From Zeus faber (lineage: Eukaryota; Chordata; Actinopteri; Zeiformes; Zeidae): a DNA stretch of 64,000 nucleotides. Where the stretch lies: positions 8,630,992-8,694,991 of the forward strand of contig OY482847.1 in NCBI GenBank assembly GCA_960531495.1, given 5' to 3'. The position numbers and the translations under genes are program-made. This document shows, one piece after another, positions 12,181-23,840 of the stretch. The notes under the pieces are model-generated. The model was not told the DNA's origin and did not search any database. It saw only the letters and a program-made list of their open reading frames with translations. Numbering within the stretch: the first letter of the stretch is position 1; every line of letters starts with the position of its first letter.

Positions 12181-12350
12181 ATGAGTCAGTGGTTTCCAGA
12201 GGGGCGGCACCTGGACCCCGCTGCCGGTCCCGAAGGGGCTTCCCGGCTTTCTAACTCCGACCGAACAGAAGTTAATTTACAGTGTAATACACATTGCATC
12301 TTTTAAACATAGAACTGCAAGAGAATGGTCAAATTATTTCTGTTTTAACC
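12181..12350 (+). repeat. Dispersed repeat, copy 1 (pair with 14265-14440)
   Basis: It shares with 14265-14440, in the same order and orientation, ATGAGTC.GTGGTTTCCA, CTGGACCCC, GGCTTTCTAACT and CTTTTAAACATAGAACTG. The family is unclassified. Copy 1 lies in the convergence zone just after the first kctd15 poly(A) signal. Confidence 0.75.
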
Positions 12351-13048
12351 TCAGGGGACAGCCTCCACACCCCTCCCCCCACCCCCACCCCCACCCCACA
12401 GAATAGTAATAAAATAGTCCATTCCATTTCTCTTCCAAATCCTAGCAGCGCAGTCAATGTCAGTGCATTGAATGAAAACACTGCTGTTGGGCGGATTAAA
12501 AGCCAGTGTCCATGAGAGAACGCCCGAAATGTAAAATGGAAGCAGAAATGCGGTTGAATGGTTTTATTCGGGGGGGGACCCCGAGCTGAACCCTGGCTTC
12601 GCCGTGATTGAGCTGATTAAATCCGTTTGGTGTTTGCTGGTGGAGACCCTGGAACATCTGGGGACGGGCGACGGATCCAGATCAAATCAAAAAGGGACGG
12701 ATTCTGCATTCACGGCCGGGCTCCGGAGCGACTACGCGGATGGAGAACGGGCCGGGATGTCAAAACAACAGCAATACGCTCTGAAAACCCCAATATTTTA
12801 CACCAAATTAAACGGTCCGGTCTCTTCAGAAACGCTGCTGCCTAATTGGCAATAGAATCCTAAGGGGACTTTTCAGGGTTTAGTAGTTGCGCTCGACACG
12901 GATTTGTTCTGGAGTGGTGCAGCGACGGTGGAGTTCTTAAAAAATGGAAATTGAGCCGTGATGCTCCGCCGACTTCCAGGCCAGTGTGACTTACCTACAT
13001 TTGCTGTTCGATTACAGAAATCTTCATTCCACTTTCCAAAAGAGACCA

Positions 13049-13058
13049 AATAAATAAG
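13049..13058 (+). terminator. kctd15: Distal plus-strand poly(A) motif (AATAAATAAG)
   Basis: It holds AATAAA on the plus strand and forms an exact 10-base inverted repeat with 13094-13103. It could end a long form of kctd15. Confidence 0.35.
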
Positions 13059-13093
13059 GGGCGAGTCGGCGAGGAGCTCGGCTTAGTAAACAG

Positions 13094-13103
13094 CTTATTT
13101 ATT
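13094..13103 (-). terminator. taf4: Candidate poly(A) signal of the TAF4-family gene
   Basis: CTTATTTATT on the plus strand reads AATAAATAAG on the minus strand, about 2.4 kb after the minus-strand stop codon. A further minus AATAAA lies at 12563-12568. It is the mirror image of the plus-strand motif 35 bases away. Confidence 0.55.
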
Positions 13104-13228
13104 CCTTTACAAAATAGGTACAAATACAGAAGTATTGTTTTTTTCACACAAACAGGAAATCTTCAAGGTATGTACAAGAGTTTACCAAAAATAACGTGGT
13201 TCTAATAAACACATGATCTTGTAAACAA

Positions 13229-13236
13229 TATTTACA
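13229..13236 (-). promoter_or_regulatory. Pumilio-type element in TAF4-family 3' UTR
   Basis: TATTTACA on the plus strand reads TGTAAATA on the minus strand, matching UGUANAUA, about 130 bases before the presumed poly(A) signal. Confidence 0.3.
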
Positions 13237-14264
13237 AATCATCCTTACATTGAAATGCTAACTCCCCCACCTGTTTACATCAGTAATATTGTTCTAATAT
13301 TTTGGCTAAAAAGCTGCGGTAGTAGAAATATCCTCCTGTGAAAGCAGAAACAATACAAGTCATTAATAAAAACCATTTGTAGTTTACAATAATATATGTT
13401 GTGCTTCCTTTTTATCTATCATTTCATTAGATATTTTGAAATGTAACTACTTTGCCGGAAATGGACTAACTATGGATCAATAATTCACCAATAATAAAAA
13501 AAAAAGAAAATATATAAATTCTTAAAATAAGTGTTTTTTGACCGCAAATTGCAATACATATTAATAATTAAAAGTCCATTAGTGACAGCTTTCAGCTGTC
13601 AGGTAAAATACTTAATACAAAAAAGTGCTGTTAAAAGTCCAAAACGCACAACATTGTTTTTTTTCTTCCAAATGTGACCCATAGTTAAATAAATGACATA
13701 GGACAGGACAAACTGCATAGAGGCCAAGGTATTCAGCGAATGAAGAACAAAACAAAACAATACGACAAACAGAAAGGCCGTCAAGGATTGGTCAAAACAT
13801 GTGATGACATCACAAATTGCAACACTGCAGTGACACAGAACACTCAGGAGACAAAGTGCATTTTGTCCTCAGGAAGTAACAAAAATAATATATTAATTGC
13901 ACCTATTTCAGGTTAAATTCAGACAACTGACCTGTGAGGACTAACGCGTGAGAATCTTCTTGTTGTTGTAATGATATAATAATAATAATAATAATGTACT
14001 AATATATATATATATATATATATATACATTTAATTGATCTGTCAAGATTTTTCTGGGAATCTGACCCAGGCCAAGAATTTGCAATCATTGTATGGAAATT
14101 GTTGATGTTATCGCCAACGTCTCATTTTCTGTTGCTTATATTAATGCTTCATCAAAAACATGGACAGGGAGATAATAAATAGTGGAAAACTCCTCGTAGA
14201 CGCTGCGAGACCGACCAAACAATACTGCTGAGGGCGTGGTGCTCGCTGTGCCCGGGAGAAACTT

Positions 14265-14440
14265 ATGAGTCGGTGGTTTCCAAAGGGGTGGTAACTGGAC
14301 CCCCGGCCCCCCCCATTGGTCCTTAAAGGGTTTTTTTCTGGCTTTCTAACTTTAACATTTATAAAATAAAAAAGTTCCTTTAGAGATTACACCTTTTAAA
14401 CATAGAACTGGGAGGAAACGGTAACTATCAAGTCTCGGTA
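14265..14440 (+). repeat. Dispersed repeat, copy 2 (pair with 12181-12350)
   Basis: Same family and orientation as copy 1, antisense to the TAF4-family transcript. Homology runs from ATGAGTCGGTGG to the AACATAGAACTGGGAGG region and may continue beyond. Confidence 0.75.
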
Positions 14441-15533
14441 GGAAGTGCTCATCAAGGAGTGTATCTCCTTTGAATGCCCTCATCAGGAAAACTGTCCAGA
14501 ACAGTCGTCCTGCTTTGATATTGAAAATAAGTTTAAAAACTGTTTTTAAAATGATAAAAAACAAAAAATAATAATAAAAAATAAATCCTTTCGTACATGT
14601 GAAAAAATACGACATGAGAATTTGGCATATCTGATGGTCTTGGCTTTTGTTGAGTGACCTTTAGAGCAGATTTAGAGGGATTTTGCCTTCCGTTAAATCA
14701 TAAGCAGAGCTGTGAGTACGATAAAAATGGCTCATTCTGACAAATTCAACGCACATGGTTTTACAGTATTAAACATCCGGGCTCTTAATATTGACTCATA
14801 GGCTGTTTTTTTCTTTTTCTCAACAAAGCTTACATGTGATAAAAATGTGATACATGCCATTTAAATAATTCCAAAATAACTATTTACAATTGTCGATAGG
14901 GAACTGGCTGTGTTGCTGTTATTAGGAATCAGAATGCAACGCTCGAAAATAATGCCACGGAATCAAAAAGGGAAAACTCAGCAAAGTCTCTAAATGACCG
15001 AGTTTCTCCGGACCACATTCATTGAACCGGGTTCAACAAATAACTGGCGAATAATATCATAGGCTGTATCAACGTGTGAACAGGAACCAAACTAATCCTC
15101 ATTCTGAGGCAATTCATTCAAGCTACTGCCAAGTACATCAAACACAAATCTACTTGATAAACATGGAACAAGCGCTGGCTGAAGTCCTGGGGGCATCAAA
15201 ACCACATTTTTCCTTCTTTTAAACACAACACAAATATATCAATGTATTTTTTGCATGGCCACTGAATTGAACTCCATGATCTAACCACATCGTTTTTTTT
15301 TTTTAAACCGTGTCGCTAAAACAGAGAGGACGCGGAACAACAAGGTTCGTTTTTATGGGTTTGTTTTGTTTTTTTTCTTCCCTCTTTCCCCCCGTCGCCG
15401 GCTCTCCCTCTTTCTTATCAAAAGCTACATGGAAACGTCACCGACGGGACACACGGAGACGCAGAGCCGGTGCGTGGGACCCGCTCAGAAGGCACGTGGC
15501 TGGGAGAGGAGGAGGAGGAGATAAAAACGGAGG

Positions 15534-15707
15534 CTACTTGAGCAGGGCGCGGTACAGCAGCAGGGAGTGGGCGGTCTCTCGCTCCTGCTCCATGTAGAAA
15601 ATGAAGTCCCTGAGGTTGACGCGGGTGATGCGCTGCCGGGCGGGCTGCCGCGACGAGCCGGCCGCGGCCGAGGAGCCGCCCGGGGAGCCGGCCCCGCCGC
15701 CCGAGAC
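15534..15707 (-). CDS. taf4: TAF4-family TFIID subunit, last coding exon (C-terminal 57 residues)
   Basis: The minus strand encodes a Gly/Ala/Ser-rich linker, then RQRITRVNLRD.IF.ME, QERETAHSLLLY and RALLK, ending in TAG. This is the extreme C-terminus of TAF4, a core TFIID subunit of the RNA polymerase II preinitiation complex; the TAF4 histone fold, which pairs with TAF12, lies in the C-terminal TAF4 domain. Human TAF4 ends ITRVNLRDLIFCLENERETSH then SLLLYKAFLK; TAF4B has MEQERE and ends ALYLALLK. This copy mixes the two: VNLRD and ERET.HSLLLY are TAF4-like, MEQERE and ALLK are TAF4B-like. The exon starts in phase 0 after CAG (plus 15708-15710), matching the phase of the exon at 42920-43042. 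The gene is tail to tail with kctd15. The symbol taf4 is the best fit, but a third ohnolog is possible. Confidence 0.9.
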   Translation of the reverse strand, partial: VSGGGAGSPGGSSAAAGSSRQPARQRITRVNLRDFIFYMEQERETAHSLLLYRALLK

Positions 15708-16338
15708 CTGGACACGGAGGGGAAAAAAACAAAAAAACAAACAAAAAAAAACAAAAAAACAGTCAAGGCAGGAGGCACGTGAGCGGGCGGTACGGGTACG
15801 GAGTCCTAGTCGCGCACATCATCCGCCCCACACACCCCGCCCCACTCCCGGATGTTAGTTTCCTTGATTTCGCTTTACAGGATTGATTGGGTTTTCAGCA
15901 GATGAGTTGTGACAGAATCGCTCTATAGCTTGAGGGAGTTCTCCGCCACACCAAATAACACACCGATATTAAATGGCAGCGAGTTCACCGCCAATTCAAC
16001 ATCTTTTTTTGCGAGCAGATCAGTCGTCAACAACAGCAAACAGAGCACGTCTTCCTGCGCCGCTTTGTTTGGATTTCTTCCAAACTTCAAAAGGAAAATA
16101 CATACATTTATGGTTTTTTTTTTCCTTTCCAGGAAGTCGGAATCCCTCAAAGCAAAAGGTTTTGGGTTTTTATATTGATCGGGGGAGAGGAGAACGCATT
16201 CCTCCTGCGAACCGAAAAACCGGTAGGTCACTGCCGTATTACACCTGGTCCCACGAGCAAGGCACTAAATCTGTAATCGCTTCCCGGCTGTTTGATGGGA
16301 CTGCAGGTGACCAGCCTCTCGGATGAAAACCATGTTGT

Positions 16339-16382
16339 TTGTGTGTGTGTGTGTGTGTGTGTGTCTGTGTGTGTGTGTGGGT
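16339..16382. repeat. (GT)n microsatellite
   Basis: GT repeat with one TC interruption. Confidence 0.9.
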
Positions 16383-17249
16383 AGGTGGTTGTTTTGAACA
16401 TAATGCACATACACGTAAATACACAAACCTATTAAAACTGCATTCCTTACGGGGGGCATCAAAAGGGCTTTGTCACTTTAGTTTGGGTCGTCCATGTTTT
16501 TCCAGATTCATCCTATCCGATTTCCCCCCCTTAACTTAACTATATCCATATTTCTACAAATAAGCCTCCACCCTCCACCAAAGAGTGTTTTTCTTAAGCT
16601 CCCTTTCCTTTGGGAGGAACAACAATAAGTCGCCAGATCATTAAGTTATCAGTCGCAATCCAATCCAATGGAACAACTGTCGCATAAAGAGAGAGTCATT
16701 CAAGCCGTTCCTACTTCACTAAAATTGACTGGTAGGGTTAACATTAACAGCACCACAAGAAATGTTGTTGCCCCTGAGCAAGTACACACCTCCACTGAGG
16801 CGAGTAATCCCTCTCACAAAGGAAACATCAAAAGATGTGCTAATAATGTCCAGATCTGCAGGTGCAATCAAGAGGATAACGTTTTTATTCTTCATTTTCA
16901 TACCCAAAAGCAGGCGATCACTGAGGAGCACGACGTCTGTGTGGCTCCGAGAGCGAGGGAAGCCATCCTGCTGGTTAGGCATGCTTTATGCTTCTTTATA
17001 TCATTATATGGTTATGGCTAGATTTTCTTTTGTAAACAAACATTGGTGCTGACGTAGATCTGGGCTGACATCCTGTGTTGAAACACCGCCTTCATTGTTT
17101 TGTATTCCATCCAGGAAAAAATGTAAAAGAAGAAAGAAAGAAAAATAAAAAAAACATGTATACAAAAACTGATAGAAATCAGGAGAAGCATTTACATTTG
17201 GAAATGAAAAACACCGGGGGAGCAGCCTGAGCAAATGCCCACTTGAACC

Positions 17250-17460
17250 CAGGCAGAGAGAAATAAGACAGGCGTCTCAGTCAGGAACACCCTTTCACAA
17301 TTACATTGATTGCACCACTCTGTAAACACACAGCACAGACAGGCCCTAATTGCAAACACATGTTGGGTATGAATTTACAAGAGCCAACGCCCGCCCCATG
17401 CAAAATGCATAGCAGTGTCTCATTTGACATTTCCTATTTAGCCTCCTAGGGCCCCACCGA
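17250..17460. promoter_or_regulatory. Possible conserved non-coding element
   Basis: A unique, repeat-free block with motifs of the kind seen in developmental enhancers (CTAATTGCAAAC, ATGCAAAATGCAT). Judged on sequence character only. Confidence 0.25.
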
Positions 17461-18410
17461 GCACTGGGAGAGTGAGGGTGGCCGCTGCCAGCCTCCCTCT
17501 CCGCACAGACGTCTCTGGTCAGCGATGTTGATATACTGCCAGAGCCTTATGGGCGGAGGTGTGCGGAGGGGGGTGGGGGCGACAACATGCCCCACGGCGC
17601 CCCCGGGGGGCAGGCCAGGTCCTCACTGAGGGGGGAAAAGGCCCGGCCCAATCAGACCAATCACCGCTGAGCGCATGTGAAAGATGGGCCTGCCCGCTGC
17701 CATGCCAATTACTGCCACTCACATGCCAGCGCCAGCTCCACAGACTTTACCAATCAAAACCATCCATCCACCTGGACCGACGGGCCGCGTTGCCACTGGC
17801 GGTGGGTGCCGGGCTGGTGCAGCGGATGGGGTGGGGGGGTACGGATTGCGTGATGGTCGCCAGACCCCTGACATCCCCCTCATCCCGCTAGCACTCTGCA
17901 GCCTTGTTCCCTTCAGAGACAGGGGCAGCCTGGGTAAGTGATCCAAATACAGGGAGAAAGGTCAGTCTTCTGCCAGGCAGCCCAGCTAATTTCACTTAAC
18001 GCAGCCTCTCTGTGCTCCCAGTGTCGTTATGCCCTCCGCCTCCCGCGTGCCAGCAACACAAACACCAGCATGTTGTTGTCAGTAACCATGGAAACCTACC
18101 CCACCCGCCAATGCGCGAAGGGAATGATGTTTTGGATGGGGGGGGGGGGGGGGCGCGTAGGGGGGTGGGGGTGTGTGGTGGACGGTGGACTTGAACAGCA
18201 GTGCAAAACAAAGCAGATGGCGGAGCGTCAGTTGAAAGGGAGAGCGAGACGTTACCGACCACGCTTTCCATGTCGCCAGCAATTACACAGTAATTGGTAA
18301 TTGTGTCTGAAATTCAATGAATAACAAAATGTCAGGCTTTGTAAGGTCACCGTGGAAGAAATGAGAAAGGGGGGAGAGAAGGGAAAAGAGGCGTGAGGAA
18401 GTCGGAGAGA

Positions 18411-18461
<51 letters not shown>
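18411..18461. repeat. (GA)n microsatellite
   Basis: About 25 GA units, slightly interrupted at the left. Confidence 0.95.
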
Positions 18462-18464
<3 letters not shown>

Positions 18465-18644
18465 CAAAAATGAAAGTCTCAAAATCGGCTTTGCCAAGAA
18501 AGATCCATGAGGCAAAAAACAGCATCTGTCATTTTATCTGTGATGGCCGCTGCGAGGCATTATGTCATATGACATATCCATCGTACAGAACACACAGGGA
18601 TACTTCGATACATCTCTTCAGACATTTGACTTGTTTGGAGCAGG

Positions 18645-18955
18645 GGATGAAGGGAGAGAAATAGCGACGGATAGAACCCGCGGAGGAGAAGGCCGAGAGG
18701 AGAAACCGAGAGGGAGGGGCGAAGAGCGGAGGGAGGGAGGGAGGGGCGGGCGATGGAGGGGCCTGAGGGGAGAGGAGAGGGGAAAGGAGGAGGAATGGAA
18801 AGTAGGGACAAAACGTAAGGAAATGAAAGGTATAACGGCAGAGAAGCAGAAGGGAGGAGGCGAGGGGAGCCGAGGAGAAAAGAGGAGTGAAGCAGGGAGG
18901 AGAGGGGAAGAGGGAGGGAGGGAGGAGGAGGAGAGGAGCGTGGAGGAGGTGATGC
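18645..18955. repeat. Polypurine tract (GGA/GAA-rich)
   Basis: About 310 bases, overwhelmingly A and G on the plus strand, without a fixed unit. The long open frame through it is compositional. Confidence 0.8.
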
Positions 18956-19026
18956 TATTTCGTAGGTCCTTCACACTGTCAGCTATTCTCTCAAAAGACA
19001 TGTGTGTGATGGGGCAAACACATTTT

Positions 19027-19150
<124 letters not shown>

Positions 19151-19293
19151 GCTATTAGCTATCAAATTTACTTTTGCTTTAATGCTGGTGGCTTGAGACA
19201 GACATTGCTGACCTCTTTAATAACCGTCAATTAATTGTGGTACTAACTTACCTGCAGAAGGCAGTTTTTTTTTTAACACTGACATGTTGTTTC

Positions 19294-19615
19294 AAGTCAA
19301 GTTTATTTATAGCCTTTAATCACAATGTAGTCTCAAAGGGCTTCACAAACCCACATCTCACACAGAAATCAACGGCCTCCCCGGGTCTGAGCTCTCATCC
19401 GGGCAAGGGAAAACTCCCAGGAAGGGAATTTTCCCTTTTGGAAAAAAGGGAAGGGAGCTTGAGAAGGGGCCACAGAAGGACGACCAGGCTGCCACTCGGC
19501 GTGACAAAGCATGACCAAGGTTGTAAAATAATAGAACTAATCAGAGGTTATTGCATTTCTATACTATGCGATGTTTCAGAAAATGAGTGGATCCAGAACA
19601 GAACCTTGCGGAACC
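19294..19615. repeat. Teleost-type dispersed repeat
   Basis: It begins TCAAGTCAAGTTTATTTATAG, continues with CTCAAAGGGCTTCACA and GGGCAAGGGAAAACTCCC and then poly-purine blocks. From memory this matches a very common fish interspersed repeat; I cannot name the family. Confidence 0.65.
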
Positions 19616-19779
19616 CCTAAACAATGCTCATGCTCCATAGGACCCACCCTTCAAAGACGCTACCCTCGTCTTCTTATTTTGAATTAAAACATTAAACGTT
19701 ACAACATGCTGTTGAGCATTAAAGCATTAAAGTATTTAAATGAAATTAAATGAAATTACATTTCAATTACATTTAAATT

Positions 19780-19845
19780 TAATCAAATTGAATTAAATTA
19801 AATTAAATTAAATTAAATTAAATTAAATTAAATTAAATTAAATTC
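19780..19845. repeat. (AATTA)n pentanucleotide tract
   Basis: About 12 AATTA units, directly at the 3' end of the minus-strand LINE fragment, where such tails typically arise. Confidence 0.9.
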
Positions 19846-20150
19846 AACTTCATTAATTCCCAGAGGGCAATTTGATTTGGGGCATAGTAAAACACAGTAA
19901 AAACATGGGCTAAGCTCCTGGTAGAGCATCATATTGTTCCTTTAAGTCTTATTCAGCAGGCGAACGGCCTCCGGTGCAGATGATGTGCTGCGCCGGTTGG
20001 TAGAGCATCTGGGGAGGTGTAGGCGCCCGTGAGGAAGGGTCTGAAACTGGGGATGGAGGAGATGGGTACTGTCCACCAGGATGTCATGGGACTTCTTCCT
20101 GGCCCGCTTGTCAAAAAATGAGGCTAGGCTTCTGAGAGGCACCCCAGTGG
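19846..20150 (-). mobile_element. 5'-truncated non-LTR retrotransposon (LINE) 3' end
   Basis: The minus strand at 19942-20142 translates to a tail with SHDILVDSTHLLHPQFQTLP, then an Arg-rich segment and EAVRLLN. This is the pattern found at the very end of fish LINE ORF2 proteins (LHP.F..LP.GR ... R...S..P.AIRLLN). The sequence after the stop (GGCAATTTG / AATTCCC on the plus strand) resembles LINE 3' ends and runs into the (AATTA)n tail. RT and endonuclease are missing. The exact clade is uncertain. Confidence 0.6.
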
Positions 20151-20399
20151 TTTCTACGTTCAGTGCTACTCAAATGAGAACAACGGTTGGCATTGCTAAT
20201 ATTTCAAATTGGGGCAACCGGTGCGTTGAAAAAGCACCTGTTACACATTGCTCGCTCAAAAGATGGCCCAGTGGACAAAAGGTTAAAAAAGTCCATGACG
20301 CCTTGTGAGGTAAATTAACTATCGTATGAAACCAGGAATACAATGACCCAATCTGAATGTTTATTCATTATTCATCTTATAAACTAACTTACAATACAT

Positions 20400-21780
20400 T
20401 CAGTGGCAAATCCACAAAGAAATGCATTGCGGCCGCTGATAGCACCATCAATTGTGCATCAATTGCGCCCACTATCTGCACCCCCTCAGCGTCCGATTCT
20501 TATTAGATATTGCACAAATGATATGCCAGCGCGAACACGGCCAGAAAGCTTTGCAGCTGAGTGCAATTTTCCATTGTCTTGCGTCTGATCGCAATTATCC
20601 ATGTGGCAAAGTATAAATGGTGGCTTTGCACCAAGAACACAAGCAGGACAATGGCAGAGAGAAGGAGAGAAATGGGTATCACGACACCGCGGACACGGCA
20701 CACACGGGGATTTTTTCGTTTCGTTCAATTAGGAAACGTAAGGGAAATAAATCAATATAAAATGAAAACACACTTTTTATTTATTTTGTTTGGAAAACAG
20801 TGAAGGGGGAAGGCCCAAATGCGAAATGGAAAGGGAGCGCTCTCCCCGCTCCGCTCGCTCCCTCTCCATTACGCAATTGGGCCTTCCCCCCAATGCAATT
20901 GCACCCCAATGCCCCCCCCCCCCCCCCCGGCGCATCTCGTGCCCGATTGCAGAGGGAGCAATCGGCGCGGAGCGTGGAGCACAGGGGTATTTTATTATTT
21001 TGCATGGTCCTAACACTCTTCCTTATAAAATAACCATATTTTTCACTCTTTTTTTTTCAATGCAATAAAAAAAACAACAACAAAAAAAAGACAAGGTTTG
21101 AGCGGAGCTGTCCATGGTTCTCAATCTTTAGGCCAATGCAGCAGCAGTGTAGGACAGACCCCTTCATCGCTGCTCTCCATAACTTTTCAATATCTTTTGA
21201 GTTTACTTAAGAATTATGGAACCGTTTTTGTCAACGTTTGTAAGGTCTTTTTTGTACAATAAATGATTCAAAGTTTCAACAAGTTGCTTTTGGAGTCCGT
21301 TTTGAAAAACACCACGGATTTCTGCCCGTTCAAGGCATGGCTACCTTCGGATACCGTGACAGTATTAATAATTTGAATAATAATGTCAAAATATTATTTA
21401 CAGATCACTGGAAAGTCTGGACATGTCGCCCCTTATAAATGAGCTTCAATTACCACCAGGTCTCTACAGACGGTAATAATTTCACTCTAACTGCGTGTGG
21501 TTATTAGTGCTGGTGTTTGTGAACTGGATGTTTTTTGCATTTAGGCTCATTTTCATAGTGAGGGGCCAACTTTGCACCAAATGTATGAATAATACCCCGT
21601 TTAAATACACGCAAATAGCACCGGGGCACTGAGACGCTATTTACGTGGCAGTCAGCGGTGCAGTTCACCGTTTGCGGGTGCTTTGTGAATTCGACTCTTT
21701 TTTCCGTTATCTGCGCCGGTTTAGCGGCCGCAAAAGCAGTGCAATCATTTTGTGAATTCGTCCCTCAGTGTACGGAGTGC
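20400..21780. mobile_element. Candidate non-autonomous DNA transposon (Harbinger-like)
   Basis: The left end (GTGGCAAATCCACAAAGAAATGCA, then GCGGCCGCT) and the reverse complement of the right end (GACGAATTCACAAAATG ... GCGGCCGCT) share CACAAA-ATG-GCA and GCGGCCGCT blocks in the same order, suggesting diverged terminal inverted repeats. The interior has GTGCAATT-type repeats and no transposase I can recognise. Class assignment is by resemblance only. Confidence 0.4.
20805..20890. repeat. Foldback (inverted repeat), 35-bp arms
   Basis: 20805-20839 pairs with 20856-20890 at 32 of 35 positions, with a 16-base loop. It lies inside the candidate DNA element and may be a nested foldback insertion. 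Confidence 0.85.
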
Positions 21781-22739
21781 ATTTTCAAAGGTGCAATCAG
21801 TAAAAATTGGACAATTGGAGACAAAGAGCGACTGCAATTGATAGGGAGCCTTCGCAACTACAGAAATGCTTCTTCTTCCTCGGAGCGTCCCTCATGTTCC
21901 TCCATGCTCGTGCAAACTAAAATTAGCCGGTTTGAGGACATAAGCCGCGTAGTTCATGACCGGGGTTGGTGCAGGTCCAGGGGTGACCTGACACTCCAGC
22001 CTGCCTGTACATTTCATTCAATGCTTACCACAATTGAACAGTGGCATATCTGTTAACGTAGCCTTTTCAATGTTTATCACGGAGCAGAGTCGCTGCTGCA
22101 TCCTCGACTGGACAGAACAATGCAATCTTCTCCACTGAATTTAATGTGTTGCGTGGTTAAGCGCCGTCTCTATGGATGAGTGCAGATCAGGAAACACTCT
22201 TTTCCACAGTGGAGGGCGCGATGCGTGGCTCAGATCGGAGGCATATTTTTTCCAAGCAAAGCAAATAAAAACGGTGTGTTTTCATTGTTGGTGTATTTAT
22301 TTTCCTCCGTTTTGTAATTGGACGAAACTCAATTTGCCCCGCGCTTAACTGTGCATAACAGGGACACTCTCTCAATCACTGCCCCCCGTGCTGTAGAAAA
22401 AAGTTGACAACTCTCCCTCCTCCCGATTGTTATTGTATAATTTCCATTATTGCATTAATTTCAATTAATCATGTACGTTTTATCCCTGTTCCTCGTCATT
22501 TACCTCTCTACTCACTCTAGCCCTGTGTGGTGATACTCCATATGTGTCATCAAGAATTTACATTCTGTCCTTTATTGTCTGGCGGTGGGGAGCGGGTGGG
22601 GTTAAGGGAGGAGGGGGGTGGGGGGTGGGGGGTGGAGGGCGGAGCCGGTGGAGCCGGCGGAGGGTGGGGGGAGGGCATTTCTTGCTGATCAGCGGCTTTG
22701 AACCCGGAGTGGCACCGGTGCCTTGATGCCGGAGCCAAT

Positions 22740-22860
22740 ATTGGATTTGGCCCGGGTCACACCTTAGGGCTGAGGGTTAATGGCCCACTTTGCCAGGCAC
22801 ACAGAGCCGCTTGGCCCCTGCACGGCCAAAAACCGCTGTCTCAGCACGACACATCATAGT
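22740..22860. promoter_or_regulatory. Possible conserved non-coding element
   Basis: Unique block with CCAATATTGGATTTGGCC and TTAATGGCCCACTTTGCC. Judged on sequence character only. Confidence 0.2.
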
Positions 22861-23760
22861 AGAAGTTAAAGACAGGGTGTGCGCGGAGGAAGAGTAGGCA
22901 TACGCAGAAAAGTGCACACATGAAAGCACACGCGCTCGTAAACACACGCATCGACTGACCTATTAAGTTTTGCTCCACGGGAAAATTATTGCTTAGCGTT
23001 CTTGTTGAAGGCTGAACGCAATATCCTCGTCGGTGGAGAGATGGTTGGGGGTGGTTCACCATGCAACACTGCTGTTTTCTCGTTTTTGACTTTGATGCAG
23101 AAAAATCCCTTTAAATCCCAGATTTCTACGCCCCAGGCAAAAGAGAATCCAAACAGCGAAGCACAATACAGACAGATTGTTGACAAGCTAAACAAAGAAG
23201 TGGTGGGAAAGCTTAACCAGGTGGAGTCCAAATTGAAGTCCACCGTTAAGGCTCGGCAGTTGGTGTTTTCACTTTGTCTACAGTAGTCTTTGGCGGGTGG
23301 CCAATGTTGATTCGAGGGTTCAATTCCTTTTTCCGGAAATGTTGCGCTTAAAAGCGGCCACGCAGACGCAATAGCTTCCAAAGATTGGGGTTTTTTTGTT
23401 TTTTGGGGGTTTTTTTGAGCACTCGAACAGAAGGTTGGGAACAGCACCACCTGAGGGTTGAGCCTGTGTTGATAGCAAAGATGGGATATCGAGTTGTTTT
23501 TCAGAGGTTAGTCAATCTCCCGCTGTACCCTGCTTGCACCAACACTGGCGGATGTAGACCAACCGACCACTGTTTTACCGGCTGACTTACTGTGCTGTCG
23601 GGGACAAGACTCGCTGTCTGGCTGACTCGGACTAGCTTAGGGACTGACTGATTTACCGACTGACTAGCTGCAGCATCCTACCGATTAAAGGAAAGGCTCA
23701 CTTACTGGCTAAGGATTGATTGACTCAGTCACTGGCTTAGTGACTGACCAACTGCCTACC

Positions 23761-23840
23761 TGCCCGACTAACTGCCCGGCTGCCTGACTAACTGCCCGGC
23801 TGCCTGACTAACTGCCCGGCTGCCTGACTAACTGCCTGGC
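23761..23840. repeat. 20-bp minisatellite, 4 copies
   Basis: The unit TGCCTGACTAACTGCCCGGC occurs four times (first and last copies slightly changed), at the end of a 280-base degenerate CTGACT-rich stretch from about 23560. Confidence 0.9.

Larger units (their letters stand above)
13085..15533 (-). other. taf4: TAF4-family 3' untranslated region (extent inferred)
   Basis: This follows the stop codon at 15534-15536 on the minus strand. It is AT-rich and contains a dispersed repeat copy (14265-14440), a TA tract at about 14001-14026 and a Pumilio-type element at 13229-13236. The end is placed just past the AATAAA at 13098-13103; it is inferred, and minus-strand AATAAA at 12563-12568 would make it longer. 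Confidence 0.5.
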
